A DNA stretch of 64,000 nt from positions 62,001-126,000 of the forward strand of contig NZ_JOEV01000008.1 of the NCBI RefSeq assembly GCF_000721105.1. The letters are read 5' to 3'. The notes under the pieces are model-generated. The model searched no databases. It was not told the DNA's origin and saw nothing but the letters and a program-made list of their open reading frames with translations. Positions 50,235 through 58,807 of this stretch are shown piece by piece. Source of the stretch: Streptomyces cellulosae (GTDB lineage Bacteria > Actinomycetota > Actinomycetes > Streptomycetales > Streptomycetaceae). A program made the translations under genes and the position numbers. How positions within the stretch are numbered: position 1 is the stretch's first letter; the number at the start of each line of letters is the position of its first letter.

Positions 50235-50240
50235 TACGAT
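50235..50240 (+). promoter_or_regulatory. -10 element of the cysteine leader-peptide transcript
   Basis: TACGAT ends 6 bp before ATG 50247. A transcript from this promoter would begin at about the A of the ATG, giving a leaderless message. No clear -35 is seen. Confidence 0.45.
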
Positions 50241-50246
50241 GACCCC

Positions 50247-50342
50247 ATGGTTCTTGACGACGTGAGCGAGAAGACGCCGGGCACGCTGCTCGTGGCGCGG
50301 CTGCACGTCGACCTGTGCAGGCTCGCCAGCGCCATCTGTTGA
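50247..50342 (+). CDS. Cysteine-rich leader peptide upstream of cysO-cysM
   Basis: A 31-codon ORF: it starts MVLDDVSEKTPGTLLV and ends RLHVDLCRLASAIC, with Cys codons at 24 and the last position. The pattern HVDLCRLASA followed by Cys matches the short putative leader peptides seen in Streptomyces before sulfur and cysteine genes. In mycobacteria such leaderless Cys ORFs act as attenuators: when charged tRNA-Cys is short, ribosomes stall and downstream genes are expressed. It ends 116 bp before cysO, and that gap contains GC-rich inverted repeats (for example GCCG/CGGC around 50355-50366). There is no ribosome-binding site and a -10 box sits 6 bp upstream. Function is inferred. Confidence 0.7.
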   Translation: MVLDDVSEKTPGTLLVARLHVDLCRLASAIC

Positions 50343-50458
50343 CGCCGGTCCTGCCGCCGTACGGCCGTGAGCCGCGGCGCCCGACACGCACCACCCGCTG
50401 TTGTACTGCGCTGCCGCGCGCCCACCGACCAGACTTCTTCCGACAGGAGCCCGCCACC

Positions 50459-50737
50459 ATGGCCATCGAGGTCCGCATCCCGACCATCCTCCGCCAGTAC
50501 ACCGACGGCCAGAAGGCTGTGGAGGGCAAGGGAGACACCCTCGCCGAGCTCTTCACCGACCTCGAGACCCGGCACACGGGCATCCGGGCCCGCATCGTGG
50601 ACGATGGCCAGCTGCGCCGCTTCGTCAACGTCTACCTCAACGACGAGGACGTCCGCTTCCTGGACGGCATCAACACCAAGCTCGCCGACGGCGACAACGT
50701 CACGATCCTGCCGGCCGTGGCCGGCGGCATGGTCTAA
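50459..50737 (+). CDS. cysO: CysO-like sulfur-carrier protein (MoaD/ThiS fold)
   Basis: A 92-residue ubiquitin-like protein. It shows AIEVRIPTILRQYTDGQKAVE, the conserved DNVTILPAVAGG and the family's strand pattern. CysO carries sulfur as a C-terminal thiocarboxylate, which CysM uses to make cysteine. The usual end is Gly-Gly. Here two residues follow (AGGMV), so the tail must be trimmed before activation, most simply by the JAMM protease encoded upstream. ATG 50459 follows CGACAGGAGCCCGCC. It lies 16 bp before cysM. The adenylating partner gene (MoeZ-like) is not in the window. Confidence 0.88.
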   Translation: MAIEVRIPTILRQYTDGQKAVEGKGDTLAELFTDLETRHTGIRARIVDDGQLRRFVNVYLNDEDVRFLDGINTKLADGDNVTILPAVAGGMV

Positions 50738-50747
50738 GGCCCGCTGA

Positions 50748-51704
<957 letters not shown>

Positions 51705-51725
51705 GCCCCGCTGGGCAGCCGCCCG

Positions 51726-52175
51726 TTACGTAGCCAGGTGACGGACCTGGTCCCACAGGACCGGGTCCACCACGCCGGCCCGTCGGCGGAAGTCCTCCAC
51801 GTGCACCTCGCGCAGCTCGTCCGTCTCCAGGAAGCTCGCGCGCCCGCGCGAGTCACCCACCGAGCCCGGCGGCAACGGGATCACCCCGGGCCGCTCGGCG
51901 TGGTGCCTGCTGGTGATCTTCGCGACCATCGCCCGGTCCCCGTGCACCACCAGCACCAGACAGGGCCGGTCCTTCTCGCCGGGCCCGTCCTCGTACGGCA
52001 CGTTCGCCCACCAGATCTCCGCGGGCCGCGGACGGACCCCGCGCTTCCCGGGACGGCCGGGCGGCCGGGTCCGGCGAGCGGAGGGCCGATGCCCCCGCCC
52101 CCACCCGTCGACGAGCACGGCGACCAGAGCCAGCAGTACCACCGCGGCGAGCGCGAGCCACCAGGACGTGTCCAT
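51726..52175 (-). CDS. PemK/MazF-like protein with N-terminal membrane anchor
   Basis: A 149-residue protein. Residues 5-27 form a transmembrane helix (WWLALAAVVLLALVAVLVDGW), then a very basic Arg/Pro linker (about 28-50). The rest resembles the MazF/PemK barrel: RPAEIWWANVPYEDG, KDRPCLVLVVHGD, AMVAKITSRHH and SFLETDELREVHVEDFRR. Soluble MazF toxins cut RNA. No antitoxin gene is next to it, and the membrane anchor is odd, so the role may be non-toxic. Start ATG 52175; it converges with cysM. I recall this architecture as common in Streptomyces. Confidence 0.7.
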   Translation of the reverse strand: MDTSWWLALAAVVLLALVAVLVDGWGRGHRPSARRTRPPGRPGKRGVRPRPAEIWWANVPYEDGPGEKDRPCLVLVVHGDRAMVAKITSRHHAERPGVIPLPPGSVGDSRGRASFLETDELREVHVEDFRRRAGVVDPVLWDQVRHLAT

Positions 52176-52390
52176 ACCGGTGACGTTACCGGCGCGCGAT
52201 CGCGCCCGCGCGCCCTCTCCAAAGTCTCACGCGCCCTCGGTCCAGCCGAACCGGTGACAGCACAGGTGAGTTCGCCCACAACAGCCCTTGGCGGAGGAGC
52301 GACCGGGGGTTTTGCGCCTTACGCTCGATCCACCGCACGACCCCCGACGCCACCACTCTCTTCGTTCCCGCCAGCGGAGGTTTCTGTTTT

Positions 52391-53143
52391 ATGAAGCTCA
52401 CCGTCGTCGGCTGCTCGGGGTCGTTCCCGTCCGCGGAATCGGCCTGCTCGAGCTACCTCCTCGAGGCCGACGGCTTCCGGCTGCTCCTCGACATGGGCAA
52501 CGGTGCCCTGGGCGAGCTGCAGCGCCACTGCGGTCTCTACGACCTCGACGCGATCTTCCTCAGCCATCTGCACGCCGATCACTGCATCGACATGTGCGCG
52601 TACTTCGTCGCGCGCTACTACCGCCACGACGGCGGCCGCTGCGACCCGATCCCCGTCTACGGACCCGAGGGCACGGAACACCGCCTGACCACGGCCTACG
52701 CGGACACCCCCACCGCCTCCTCGATGAGCGAGGTCTTCGACTTCCACACGGTCAAGCCGTCCACCTTCGACATCGGCCCGTTCACCGTCCACACGGAACG
52801 CGTGGCGCACCCGGTCGAGGCGTACGGCATCCGCGTCGAGCACGGCGGCAAGTCCCTGACGTACTCCGGTGACACGGGCGTCACCCCGGCGCTGGACGAA
52901 CTCGCCCGGGACACCGACCTGTTCCTGTGCGAGGCCGCGTTCACGCACGGCAAGGAGACCATCCCCGACCTGCACCTCAACGGCCGCGAGGCGGGAGAGA
53001 CGGCGGCCCGGGCAGGCGCCCGCCGCCTGGTCCTCACCCACATCCCCCCGTGGACCGACCCGCGGGCCAACCTCGCCGACGCGCGCGCGGTGTTCGACGG
53101 CCCGGTGGAGCTGGCGACGCCGAGGGTGTCGTACGAGATCTAG
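52391..53143 (+). CDS. Metallo-beta-lactamase-fold hydrolase
   Basis: A 250-residue enzyme of the RNase Z/PhnP-like branch. Metal-binding motifs: LSHLHADHCID (HxHxDH, near 60), AHPVEAYGIRV, YSGDTGVTPALDEL (Asp ligand) and a last His in VLTHIPPWTDP. Likely a phosphodiesterase or lactonase-type hydrolase in the cytosol; the substrate cannot be assigned. The start ATG 52391 has GGAGGTTTCTGTTTT upstream. It diverges from the MazF-like gene across 215 bp. A shared terminator lies at 53160-53192. Confidence 0.85.
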   Translation: MKLTVVGCSGSFPSAESACSSYLLEADGFRLLLDMGNGALGELQRHCGLYDLDAIFLSHLHADHCIDMCAYFVARYYRHDGGRCDPIPVYGPEGTEHRLTTAYADTPTASSMSEVFDFHTVKPSTFDIGPFTVHTERVAHPVEAYGIRVEHGGKSLTYSGDTGVTPALDELARDTDLFLCEAAFTHGKETIPDLHLNGREAGETAARAGARRLVLTHIPPWTDPRANLADARAVFDGPVELATPRVSYEI

Positions 53144-53159
53144 TCCCCATGACATGCGG

Positions 53160-53192
53160 AAGGCCCCCGGAGTCTCTGGCTCCGGGGGCCTT
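53160..53192. terminator. Bidirectional terminator between the hydrolase and nagE
   Basis: AAGGCCCCCGGAG (53160-53172) pairs with CTCCGGGGGCCTT (53180-53192), a 13-bp perfect stem with a 7-base loop between convergent genes. Confidence 0.85.
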
Positions 53193-53207
53193 CGTGTACG
53201 GGTGCGG

Positions 53208-54458
53208 CTACGCCTTCGTGAGGTCCTCGACCTCCTCCTCGGGCTCGCGGCCCGGGGTGGGGAGGTTCCACTTGGTGATGGCGAAGCGGAAGACGGTGTA
53301 GTAGATGGCGCCGAAGACCAGGCCGATCGGGATGATCAGCCAGGGCTTGGTGGCGAGGTTCCAGTTCAGGGCGTAGTCGATGAAGCCGGCGGAGAAGGTG
53401 AAGCCCGCGTGGACGCCGAGCGCCCAGGTGACCGCCATCGAGACGGCCGTGAGGACCGCGTGGATCGCGTACAGCACCGGGGCGATGAACATGAACGAGA
53501 ACTCGATCGGCTCGGTCACACCGGTCACGAAAGAGGTCAGCGCCAGCGAGATCATCATGCCCATCACGGCCTTGCGGCGCTCGGGACGTGCCGAGTGGGC
53601 GATGGCGATCGCGGCGGCCGGCAGACCGAACATCATGATCGGGAAGAAGCCCGACATGAACTGCCCGGCCGTCGGGTCACCGGCGAAGAAGCGGTTCAGG
53701 TCACCGTGGACGATCGCGCCCGTGGCGTCCTTGAAGTCACCGAGCTGGAACCACGAGACGGTGTTCACGAACTGGTGCATGCCGATGGGGATCAGCGCGC
53801 GGTTGATGAGGCCGAACAGCGCCGCACCGAAGGCGCCGAGACCCGTCATCCACTCGCCGAAGTCGGAGATGACCTCGCCGATCGGCTCCCAGACCAGGCC
53901 GAAGAAGACACCCATGACCGTGCCGACGAACGCCATGATGATCGGCACCAGACGGCGGCCGTTGAAGAAGCCGAGCCAGTCCACCAGCCTGGTGCGGTGG
54001 AAGCGCTGCCACAGCACCGCGGACAGCAGACCCATGATGATGCCGCCGAGGACACCGGGGTTGTTGTAGGTCGCGGCTATGTCCGCGCCCGCCTGGACCT
54101 TCGCCTCGGTGACCGGGAACGCCTTCAGGACGTTGCTGTACACCAGGAAGCCGACCAGGGCGGCCAGCGCGGTCGAACCGTCCGACTTCTTCGCGAAGCC
54201 GATCGCGACACCGATGCAGAACAGCATCGGCAGGTTGTCGAAGATCGCGCCGCCGGCCGTGGCGAACACGGCCGTGACCTTGTCCGGCAGGTTCAGCTTG
54301 TCGTGGACGTCCTGCTGGCCGAAGCGGAGCAGGAGGCCCGCCGCCGGCAGCACGGCGATCGGGAGCTGCAGGCTGCGGCCGACCTTCTGCAGGCCCTGGA
54401 ACAGTCCGGAACCCCGCTTCTTCGCGGGGGCCGCCGGTGTCGCGGTGGCGGAGCTCAT
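53208..54458 (-). CDS. nagE2: PTS N-acetylglucosamine permease, EIIC component
   Basis: A 416-residue membrane permease of the glucose/GlcNAc EIIC family with about 10 helices. The signatures include LQLPIAVLPAAGLLLRFG, GIIMGLLSAVLWQRFH, the conserved GLINRALIPIGMHQFVNTV and SFVTGVTEPIEFSFMF. It imports GlcNAc, using a phosphate relayed from EIIB. No EIIB domain is fused; the partner is the nagF gene opposite. ATG 54458 fits the start of family homology. Its promoter carries a large DasR-type palindrome (54477-54505). S. coelicolor, as I recall, has two adjacent copies (nagE1, nagE2); only one is here. nagE2 is chosen by position. Confidence 0.9.
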   Translation of the reverse strand: MSSATATPAAPAKKRGSGLFQGLQKVGRSLQLPIAVLPAAGLLLRFGQQDVHDKLNLPDKVTAVFATAGGAIFDNLPMLFCIGVAIGFAKKSDGSTALAALVGFLVYSNVLKAFPVTEAKVQAGADIAATYNNPGVLGGIIMGLLSAVLWQRFHRTRLVDWLGFFNGRRLVPIIMAFVGTVMGVFFGLVWEPIGEVISDFGEWMTGLGAFGAALFGLINRALIPIGMHQFVNTVSWFQLGDFKDATGAIVHGDLNRFFAGDPTAGQFMSGFFPIMMFGLPAAAIAIAHSARPERRKAVMGMMISLALTSFVTGVTEPIEFSFMFIAPVLYAIHAVLTAVSMAVTWALGVHAGFTFSAGFIDYALNWNLATKPWLIIPIGLVFGAIYYTVFRFAITKWNLPTPGREPEEEVEDLTKA

Positions 54459-54474
54459 ACTTCCTCCATCGGGT

Positions 54475-54507
54475 GGTGGTCTACACCACTCAGTGGTGTA
54501 GACCATG
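54475..54507. promoter_or_regulatory. Double DasR-like box (dre) before nagE
   Basis: GGTGGTCTACACCACT (54475-54490) and AGTGGTGTAGACCATG (54492-54507) each match the DasR consensus at 13-14 of 16 positions. Together they form an odd palindrome with 14-bp perfect arms (54477-54505). It lies 17-49 bp before the nagE start, where it would block transcription until GlcN-6-P releases the repressor. Confidence 0.8.
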
Positions 54508-54573
54508 TTGTAGCACGATGAAGGTGAGATAAGGAACCCACGCATTTCATCATGGGTTGGCGACCGCCCTGCG

Positions 54574-54589
54574 GGTGGTGTAGACCAGC
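54574..54589. promoter_or_regulatory. DasR-like box (dre) before nagF
   Basis: GGTGGTGTAGACCAGC keeps the central TGGTnTAGACCA core and misses the consensus at three positions. It lies 64-79 bp upstream of the nagF start, so the pair of divergent GlcNAc PTS genes has separate DasR-type sites. Confidence 0.7.
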
Positions 54590-54652
54590 TACGCACGATG
54601 TCGGTATCACGATGTCGGTGCACGACTTCGGTTCGGAGCAGGGAGAAGGAAC

Positions 54653-54886
54653 ATGGCCACCAAGGCTGAGAAGATCGTCGCCGGGCTCGGCGGCATCGAC
54701 AACATCGAAGAGGTCGAGGGCTGCATCACCCGCCTGCGGACCGAGGTCGTCGACGCCGGCAAGGTCGACGAGGCCGCCCTGAAGGCAGCCGGCGCCCACG
54801 GCGTCGTCAAGATGGGCACCGCCATCCAGGTCGTCATCGGCACCGACGCCGACCCGATCGCGGCGGAGATCGAAGACATGATGTGA
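54653..54886 (+). CDS. nagF: PTS N-acetylglucosamine EIIB component
   Basis: A 77-residue EIIB protein of the glucose/GlcNAc family. The phosphorylated Cys is C24 in [10 protein letters not shown], and the C terminus has [17 protein letters not shown]. It takes phosphate from EIIA and passes it to GlcNAc carried by the EIIC protein encoded opposite. The ATG at 54653 follows GGAGAAGGAAC. The DasR-type box upstream and the divergent nagE gene make a GlcNAc-inducible pair. A terminator lies at 54919-54954. Confidence 0.93.
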   Translation: MATKAEKIVAGLGGIDNIEEVEGCITRLRTEVVDAGKVDEAALKAAGAHGVVKMGTAIQVVIGTDADPIAAEIEDMM

Positions 54887-54918
54887 AGTGCGGGAATCGT
54901 CCCCGGCTTCACCCCCTG

Positions 54919-54954
54919 AAGGGCCCCTCTCCGAGCACCGCGAGAGGGGCCCCT
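54919..54954 (+). terminator. Terminator after nagF
   Basis: GGGCCCCTCTC (54921-54931) pairs with GAGAGGGGCCC (54942-54952), an 11-bp perfect stem, extended by AA/TT across one extra C, ending CCTT. Confidence 0.75.
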
Positions 54955-54981
54955 TCCGCAGGTACGGCTAGGCTCAGCGGC

Positions 54982-55719
<738 letters not shown>

Positions 55720-55863
55720 AGGGCCCACCAAGAAGGACGGCCGCGCCGGGCAACCGCGGCGACCGTCCTCGCGTCACTACGGGTACGGGCGCACGGCCCA
55801 CCACCGTGCGCCCGGCCACACGGGGGGCCCGCTGGGGGCCTGACCAACGGGAGGACCGGATCC

Positions 55864-56268
55864 ATGGGCGCGAGCCGACGCCGCCGTAGTCGCCGTACCG
55901 TCATCGCCGCCGCCGTCGCGGCCGTCGGACTGACGGTCGGCCTCACCACCGGCTGCGACGCCGTCAACAAGGCCCTGGACTGCGTCCAGACCGCCGACGC
56001 CATCGCCGACAGCGTCACCGACCTCCAACAGGCTGTGGAGAACGCGTCGAACGACCCGACGCAGTTGGAGGAGTCCCTCGACTCCATCGACAAGAACCTC
56101 GACGACATCGGCGACAAGACCGACAACGCCGACGTCAACAAGGCGGTCGACAGCCTCGCCGACGCCGTCGGCAACGTCCGTACGGCCGTCAAGAACGGCG
56201 ACGCGACCCCCGACCTCAGCCCGGTCACGGACGCGGCGGGCGAACTGACGAAGGTGTGCACGCCGTAG
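55864..56268 (+). CDS. Small secreted lipoprotein
   Basis: A 134-residue protein with a signal peptide (SRRRRSRRTVIAAAVAAVGL then TVGLTTGC) whose lipobox TTGC places the lipidated Cys at residue 31. The basic N region contains paired Arg, but not a clear Tat twin-Arg motif. The mature part is helical, with Asn/Asp-rich heptad-like stretches (DLQQAVENASNDPTQLEESL and ADVNKAVDSLADAVGNVRTA) and a disulfide pair possibility (C39 and the last Cys). No family or function is recognised. ATG 55864 follows GGGAGGACCGGATCC. It lies between rph and rdgB. Confidence 0.75.
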   Translation: MGASRRRRSRRTVIAAAVAAVGLTVGLTTGCDAVNKALDCVQTADAIADSVTDLQQAVENASNDPTQLEESLDSIDKNLDDIGDKTDNADVNKAVDSLADAVGNVRTAVKNGDATPDLSPVTDAAGELTKVCTP

Positions 56269-56299
56269 CCCCGCCGGTGCGGCCGGGATACTGGTGGGC

Positions 56300-56902
56300 A
56301 TGACCCGCCTGATCCTCGCCACCCGCAACGCCGGAAAGATCACCGAACTCAGGGCGATCCTCGCCGACGCAGGCCTGCCGCACGAACTCGTGGGCGCCGA
56401 CGCCTATCCCGACGTCCCCGACGTCAAGGAAACGGGCGTCACGTTCGCCGAGAACGCCCTGCTCAAGGCCCACGCCCTCGCCCAGGCGACGGGCCTGCCC
56501 GCCGTGGCCGACGACTCCGGCCTCTGCGTCGACGTCCTGAACGGCGCCCCCGGCATCTTCTCGGCCCGCTGGTCGGGACGCCACGGGGACGACCGCGCGA
56601 ACCTCGAGCTGCTGCTGGCGCAGCTGTCCGACATCGCCGACGACCACCGGGGCGCCCACTTCGCGTGCGCGGCGGCCCTCGCCCTGCCGGACGGCACGGA
56701 GAGGGTGGTCGAAGGCCGGCTACGAGGCGTACTCCGGCACGCCCCCGTCGGCACGGACGGCTTCGGCTACGACCCGATCCTCCAGCCGGAGGGCGACACC
56801 CGGACGTGCGCGGAACTGACGGCGGAGGAGAAGAACGCGATCAGCCATCGGGGGCAGGCGTTTCGGGCGTTGGTGCCGGTGGTGCGGGAGGTGTTGGGTT
56901 GA
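56300..56902 (+). CDS. rdgB: Non-canonical purine NTP pyrophosphatase (RdgB/HAM1)
   Basis: A 200-residue Maf/HAM1 fold house-cleaning enzyme that hydrolyses ITP, dITP and XTP to monophosphates and so prevents their incorporation into DNA and RNA. Motifs: the substrate-binding LATRNAGKITEL at the N terminus, ETGVTFAENALLKA, ADDSGLCVDVLNGAPG, and GTDGFGYDPIL with the C-terminal SHRGQAFRAL. ATG 56300 is preferred over GTG 56294. It follows the lipoprotein gene by 31 bp and precedes tRNA-Leu on the opposite strand. Confidence 0.95.
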   Translation: MTRLILATRNAGKITELRAILADAGLPHELVGADAYPDVPDVKETGVTFAENALLKAHALAQATGLPAVADDSGLCVDVLNGAPGIFSARWSGRHGDDRANLELLLAQLSDIADDHRGAHFACAAALALPDGTERVVEGRLRGVLRHAPVGTDGFGYDPILQPEGDTRTCAELTAEEKNAISHRGQAFRALVPVVREVLG

Positions 56903-56944
56903 CGCATGGCGGAGGGGCTGCCAGACGGGCAGCCCCTCTACACG

Positions 56945-57028
56945 TGCGGCCGGTGGGATTCGAACCCACACGGGCTTTCGCCCACTGCGATCTAAACGCA
57001 GCTCGGCTGCCAGTTACGACACGGCCGC
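56945..57028 (-). tRNA. tRNA-Leu (UAG)
   Basis: On the minus strand from 57028, GCGGCCG pairs with CGGCCGC. The anticodon arm is CTGCG-TTTAGAT-CGCAG (anticodon UAG, codon CUA), the long variable arm GGGC-gaaa-GCCC marks a class II tRNA, and the T arm is GTGGG-TTCGAAT-CCCAC. The discriminator A follows, without CCA. The length is 84 nt. CUA is a rare codon in this genome. Confidence 0.95.
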
Positions 57029-57082
57029 TCAAAACCGATCAGTACGCTGGACCGGCAGCGATCAGTGTACGGGCAGAGCGTG

Positions 57083-58141
57083 CTACGCGGCGAGGGGAAG
57101 CCGCTCCTTCTGACGGCACCACGTCTCCGTCAGCGCATGACAGTTCGGGCACAGGTATCGCAGATTCTCCCGGCGGTTGTCGCGCCAGTCACCGTTGACG
57201 TGATCGATCTGCAGTGTGATCGATTGGCCCAGCCACTCGCCTGTGTTGCCGCACGTCTCGCATGCGTACGGCACTCCGATCTCGGTCAGCGCCCGGTGAA
57301 GCTGAGATCTGTTGGTGCGTCCGGCGTCGGAGGGCAGGACAACGAGTACACGGTGAGAGATGGGCCCAGGTGCGGGGCGTTCCGGCTGCGCCCATGTCCG
57401 GCGCTTGAAGTGGCTCGTGTCCAGCCCGAGTCGGGTCGCCGCGCGTCGGACACGCCGGTGATTGGTGTCGTTGACGTCCAGCCCAAGGCCGCGCATGACG
57501 TCTGCGTAGCTCTCGGAGTGCTGCACGAGTTCGCGGAGCCTGTCCTCGGAGATCGATACGCGCCTGTGCGAGAAGTGCGCCGTGCCGATGGACTGGGTGC
57601 GCAGCATGCGGCTCAGGGTTGCCCGCGAGCGACTGTCGTCCGGTACGCCCAGTGCGCGAGCCACGCCGCGCACGCTGGTCGCCGTTGCCGCAGCCTCCCG
57701 GAGTTCTTCCGTGGTGAAGGGCAGGTCCAGGTCAGGCCGGTCGATACCGGGGAAGTGGCTGATGTCGATGCCTGCCGCCTGGATGCGGCGCCGAATGTGC
57801 GACAGAGTGCCGGTGGCCGGGGTGGCGCCCAGCTTCAGTGCCACTTCGCGCAGCGAGGACGACGAAGCGGCAGCTTCGGCGATGGCTGAGTCCGGGTACT
57901 TGCGCCACGGGCTGCGCTTGACGAAGTGGCTTGTGTCGAGTTCATGCCCCGCTACTTTCTCCTGTAGCACACGCCTTTGCCCCCCGCTGGGCGTGAGCCC
58001 GAGCCGCCGCATCAGATCTGACCAGTTGCGGGCCTCGGCGACGACTGGTGCGAGCTGATCCTTTCCGTACGCGTCCGCTCGCAATGCGCCGCGACCAGGG
58101 CTGGCGCTCATAGCCGGTCCGGGTGTGTCCTGCACGTCCAT
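57083..58141 (-). CDS. Four-module DNA-binding HNH endonuclease-like protein
   Basis: A 352-residue protein. Four modules of about 45 residues are repeated (28-73, 84-130, 145-190, 200-245). Each starts with a predicted helix-turn-helix (WSDLMRRLGL, LREVALKLGA, VRGVARALGV, YADVMRGLGL) and ends in DTSHF, DISHF, GTAHF or DTSHF. An HNH domain follows (290-345) with CETCG, the metal-binding QIDHVNGDWRDNRRENLRYLCPNC and a final Cys. Single-module HNH proteins of this type occur in phages and mobile elements. ATG 58141 is used (ATG 58111 is possible). It lies 54 bp upstream of tRNA-Leu on the same strand. Target and role are unknown. Confidence 0.75.
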   Translation of the reverse strand: MDVQDTPGPAMSASPGRGALRADAYGKDQLAPVVAEARNWSDLMRRLGLTPSGGQRRVLQEKVAGHELDTSHFVKRSPWRKYPDSAIAEAAASSSSLREVALKLGATPATGTLSHIRRRIQAAGIDISHFPGIDRPDLDLPFTTEELREAAATATSVRGVARALGVPDDSRSRATLSRMLRTQSIGTAHFSHRRVSISEDRLRELVQHSESYADVMRGLGLDVNDTNHRRVRRAATRLGLDTSHFKRRTWAQPERPAPGPISHRVLVVLPSDAGRTNRSQLHRALTEIGVPYACETCGNTGEWLGQSITLQIDHVNGDWRDNRRENLRYLCPNCHALTETWCRQKERLPLAA

Positions 58142-58242
58142 GCCCCTCCGATCTCGGCCACACGTTCGTGGCCTCGTACGGAGTAACGAACCGTAGATCG
58201 GACAGTCACGCCCGAAATCTGAAGTAAGTAGATATGCTGTAG

Positions 58243-58297
58243 CTCACCGGTGAGGCCTTCCAAATGCGGACTCTTGTCCGCTCGGGAGGCTTTTTTC
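58243..58297 (+). promoter_or_regulatory. Attenuator-like hairpins over the GNAT ribosome-binding site
   Basis: CTCACCGGTGAG (58243-58254) is a perfect palindrome. Next, GCCTTCC (58255-58261) pairs with GGGAGGC (58284-58290), and inside it GCGGAC-tctt-GTCCGC (58266-58281). Six T bases follow (58291-58296), then the GNAT start at 58298. The stem includes the GGGAGG ribosome-binding site, so the same element is both a Rho-independent terminator and a translational block. Confidence 0.6.
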
Positions 58298-58807
58298 ATG
58301 ACCTCAGCAGAGTTGGACATCCGACCAGCCACCCCCGCCGATCGCCCTACCGTCGAACGCCTCTGGCTTCTCTTCCGGCACGACCTGTCCGAGTTCGGCG
58401 GTCAACTGCCCAACCCTGACGGGACATTCCGTAGTGAGCGGCTGGAGGCTGCCTTCTCCGGGGATCCGGACTGGGCGCCGTATCTGTTCAGCGTCGGCGA
58501 GCATCCCGTCGGGTTCGCGTTCGTGCGGGCGCTCAGCGGGCCCACTCGGGTGCTCAACAGTTTCTTTGTCGTGCGGGGGGTGCGCAGGAGCGGGGTGGGA
58601 CTGCGGGCCGTACGGGAGGTCGTCGCCCGGCATCCGGGGGAGTGGGAGATCGCGTTTCAGGACGCCAATGCCGGTGCTGTTCGCTTCTGGCGGCGGGTGG
58701 CCGTCGAGCTTGCCGGGGACCGTTGGGAGGAGGAGCGCAGGCCGGTTCCGGATCGGCCCGACCTGGCTCCTGATGTCTGGATCTCGCTCAGATACCCAAA
58801 TCCTTGA
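58298..58807 (+). CDS. GNAT-family N-acetyltransferase
   Basis: A 169-residue acyl-CoA transferase. Residues 6-25 form the first strand and helix (ELDIRPATPADRPTVERLWL), then SVGEHPVGFAFVRAL, the acetyl-CoA loop region VRGVRRSGVGLRAVREVV and ANAGAVRFWRRV. It acetylates an unknown small molecule or protein. ATG 58298 sits directly after the GGGAGG-bearing hairpin and T6 run, so expression is likely to be controlled by attenuation. Its 3' end overlaps the convergent bcp gene by 20 bp. Confidence 0.82.
   Translation: MTSAELDIRPATPADRPTVERLWLLFRHDLSEFGGQLPNPDGTFRSERLEAAFSGDPDWAPYLFSVGEHPVGFAFVRALSGPTRVLNSFFVVRGVRRSGVGLRAVREVVARHPGEWEIAFQDANAGAVRFWRRVAVELAGDRWEEERRPVPDRPDLAPDVWISLRYPNP

Noticed and set aside
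56945..58141. tRNA-Leu with the HNH gene as an integrated element with attachment sites
   Set aside because: No integrase, no direct repeat of the tRNA 3' end nearby and no drop in GC content were seen; flanking genes are core genes.
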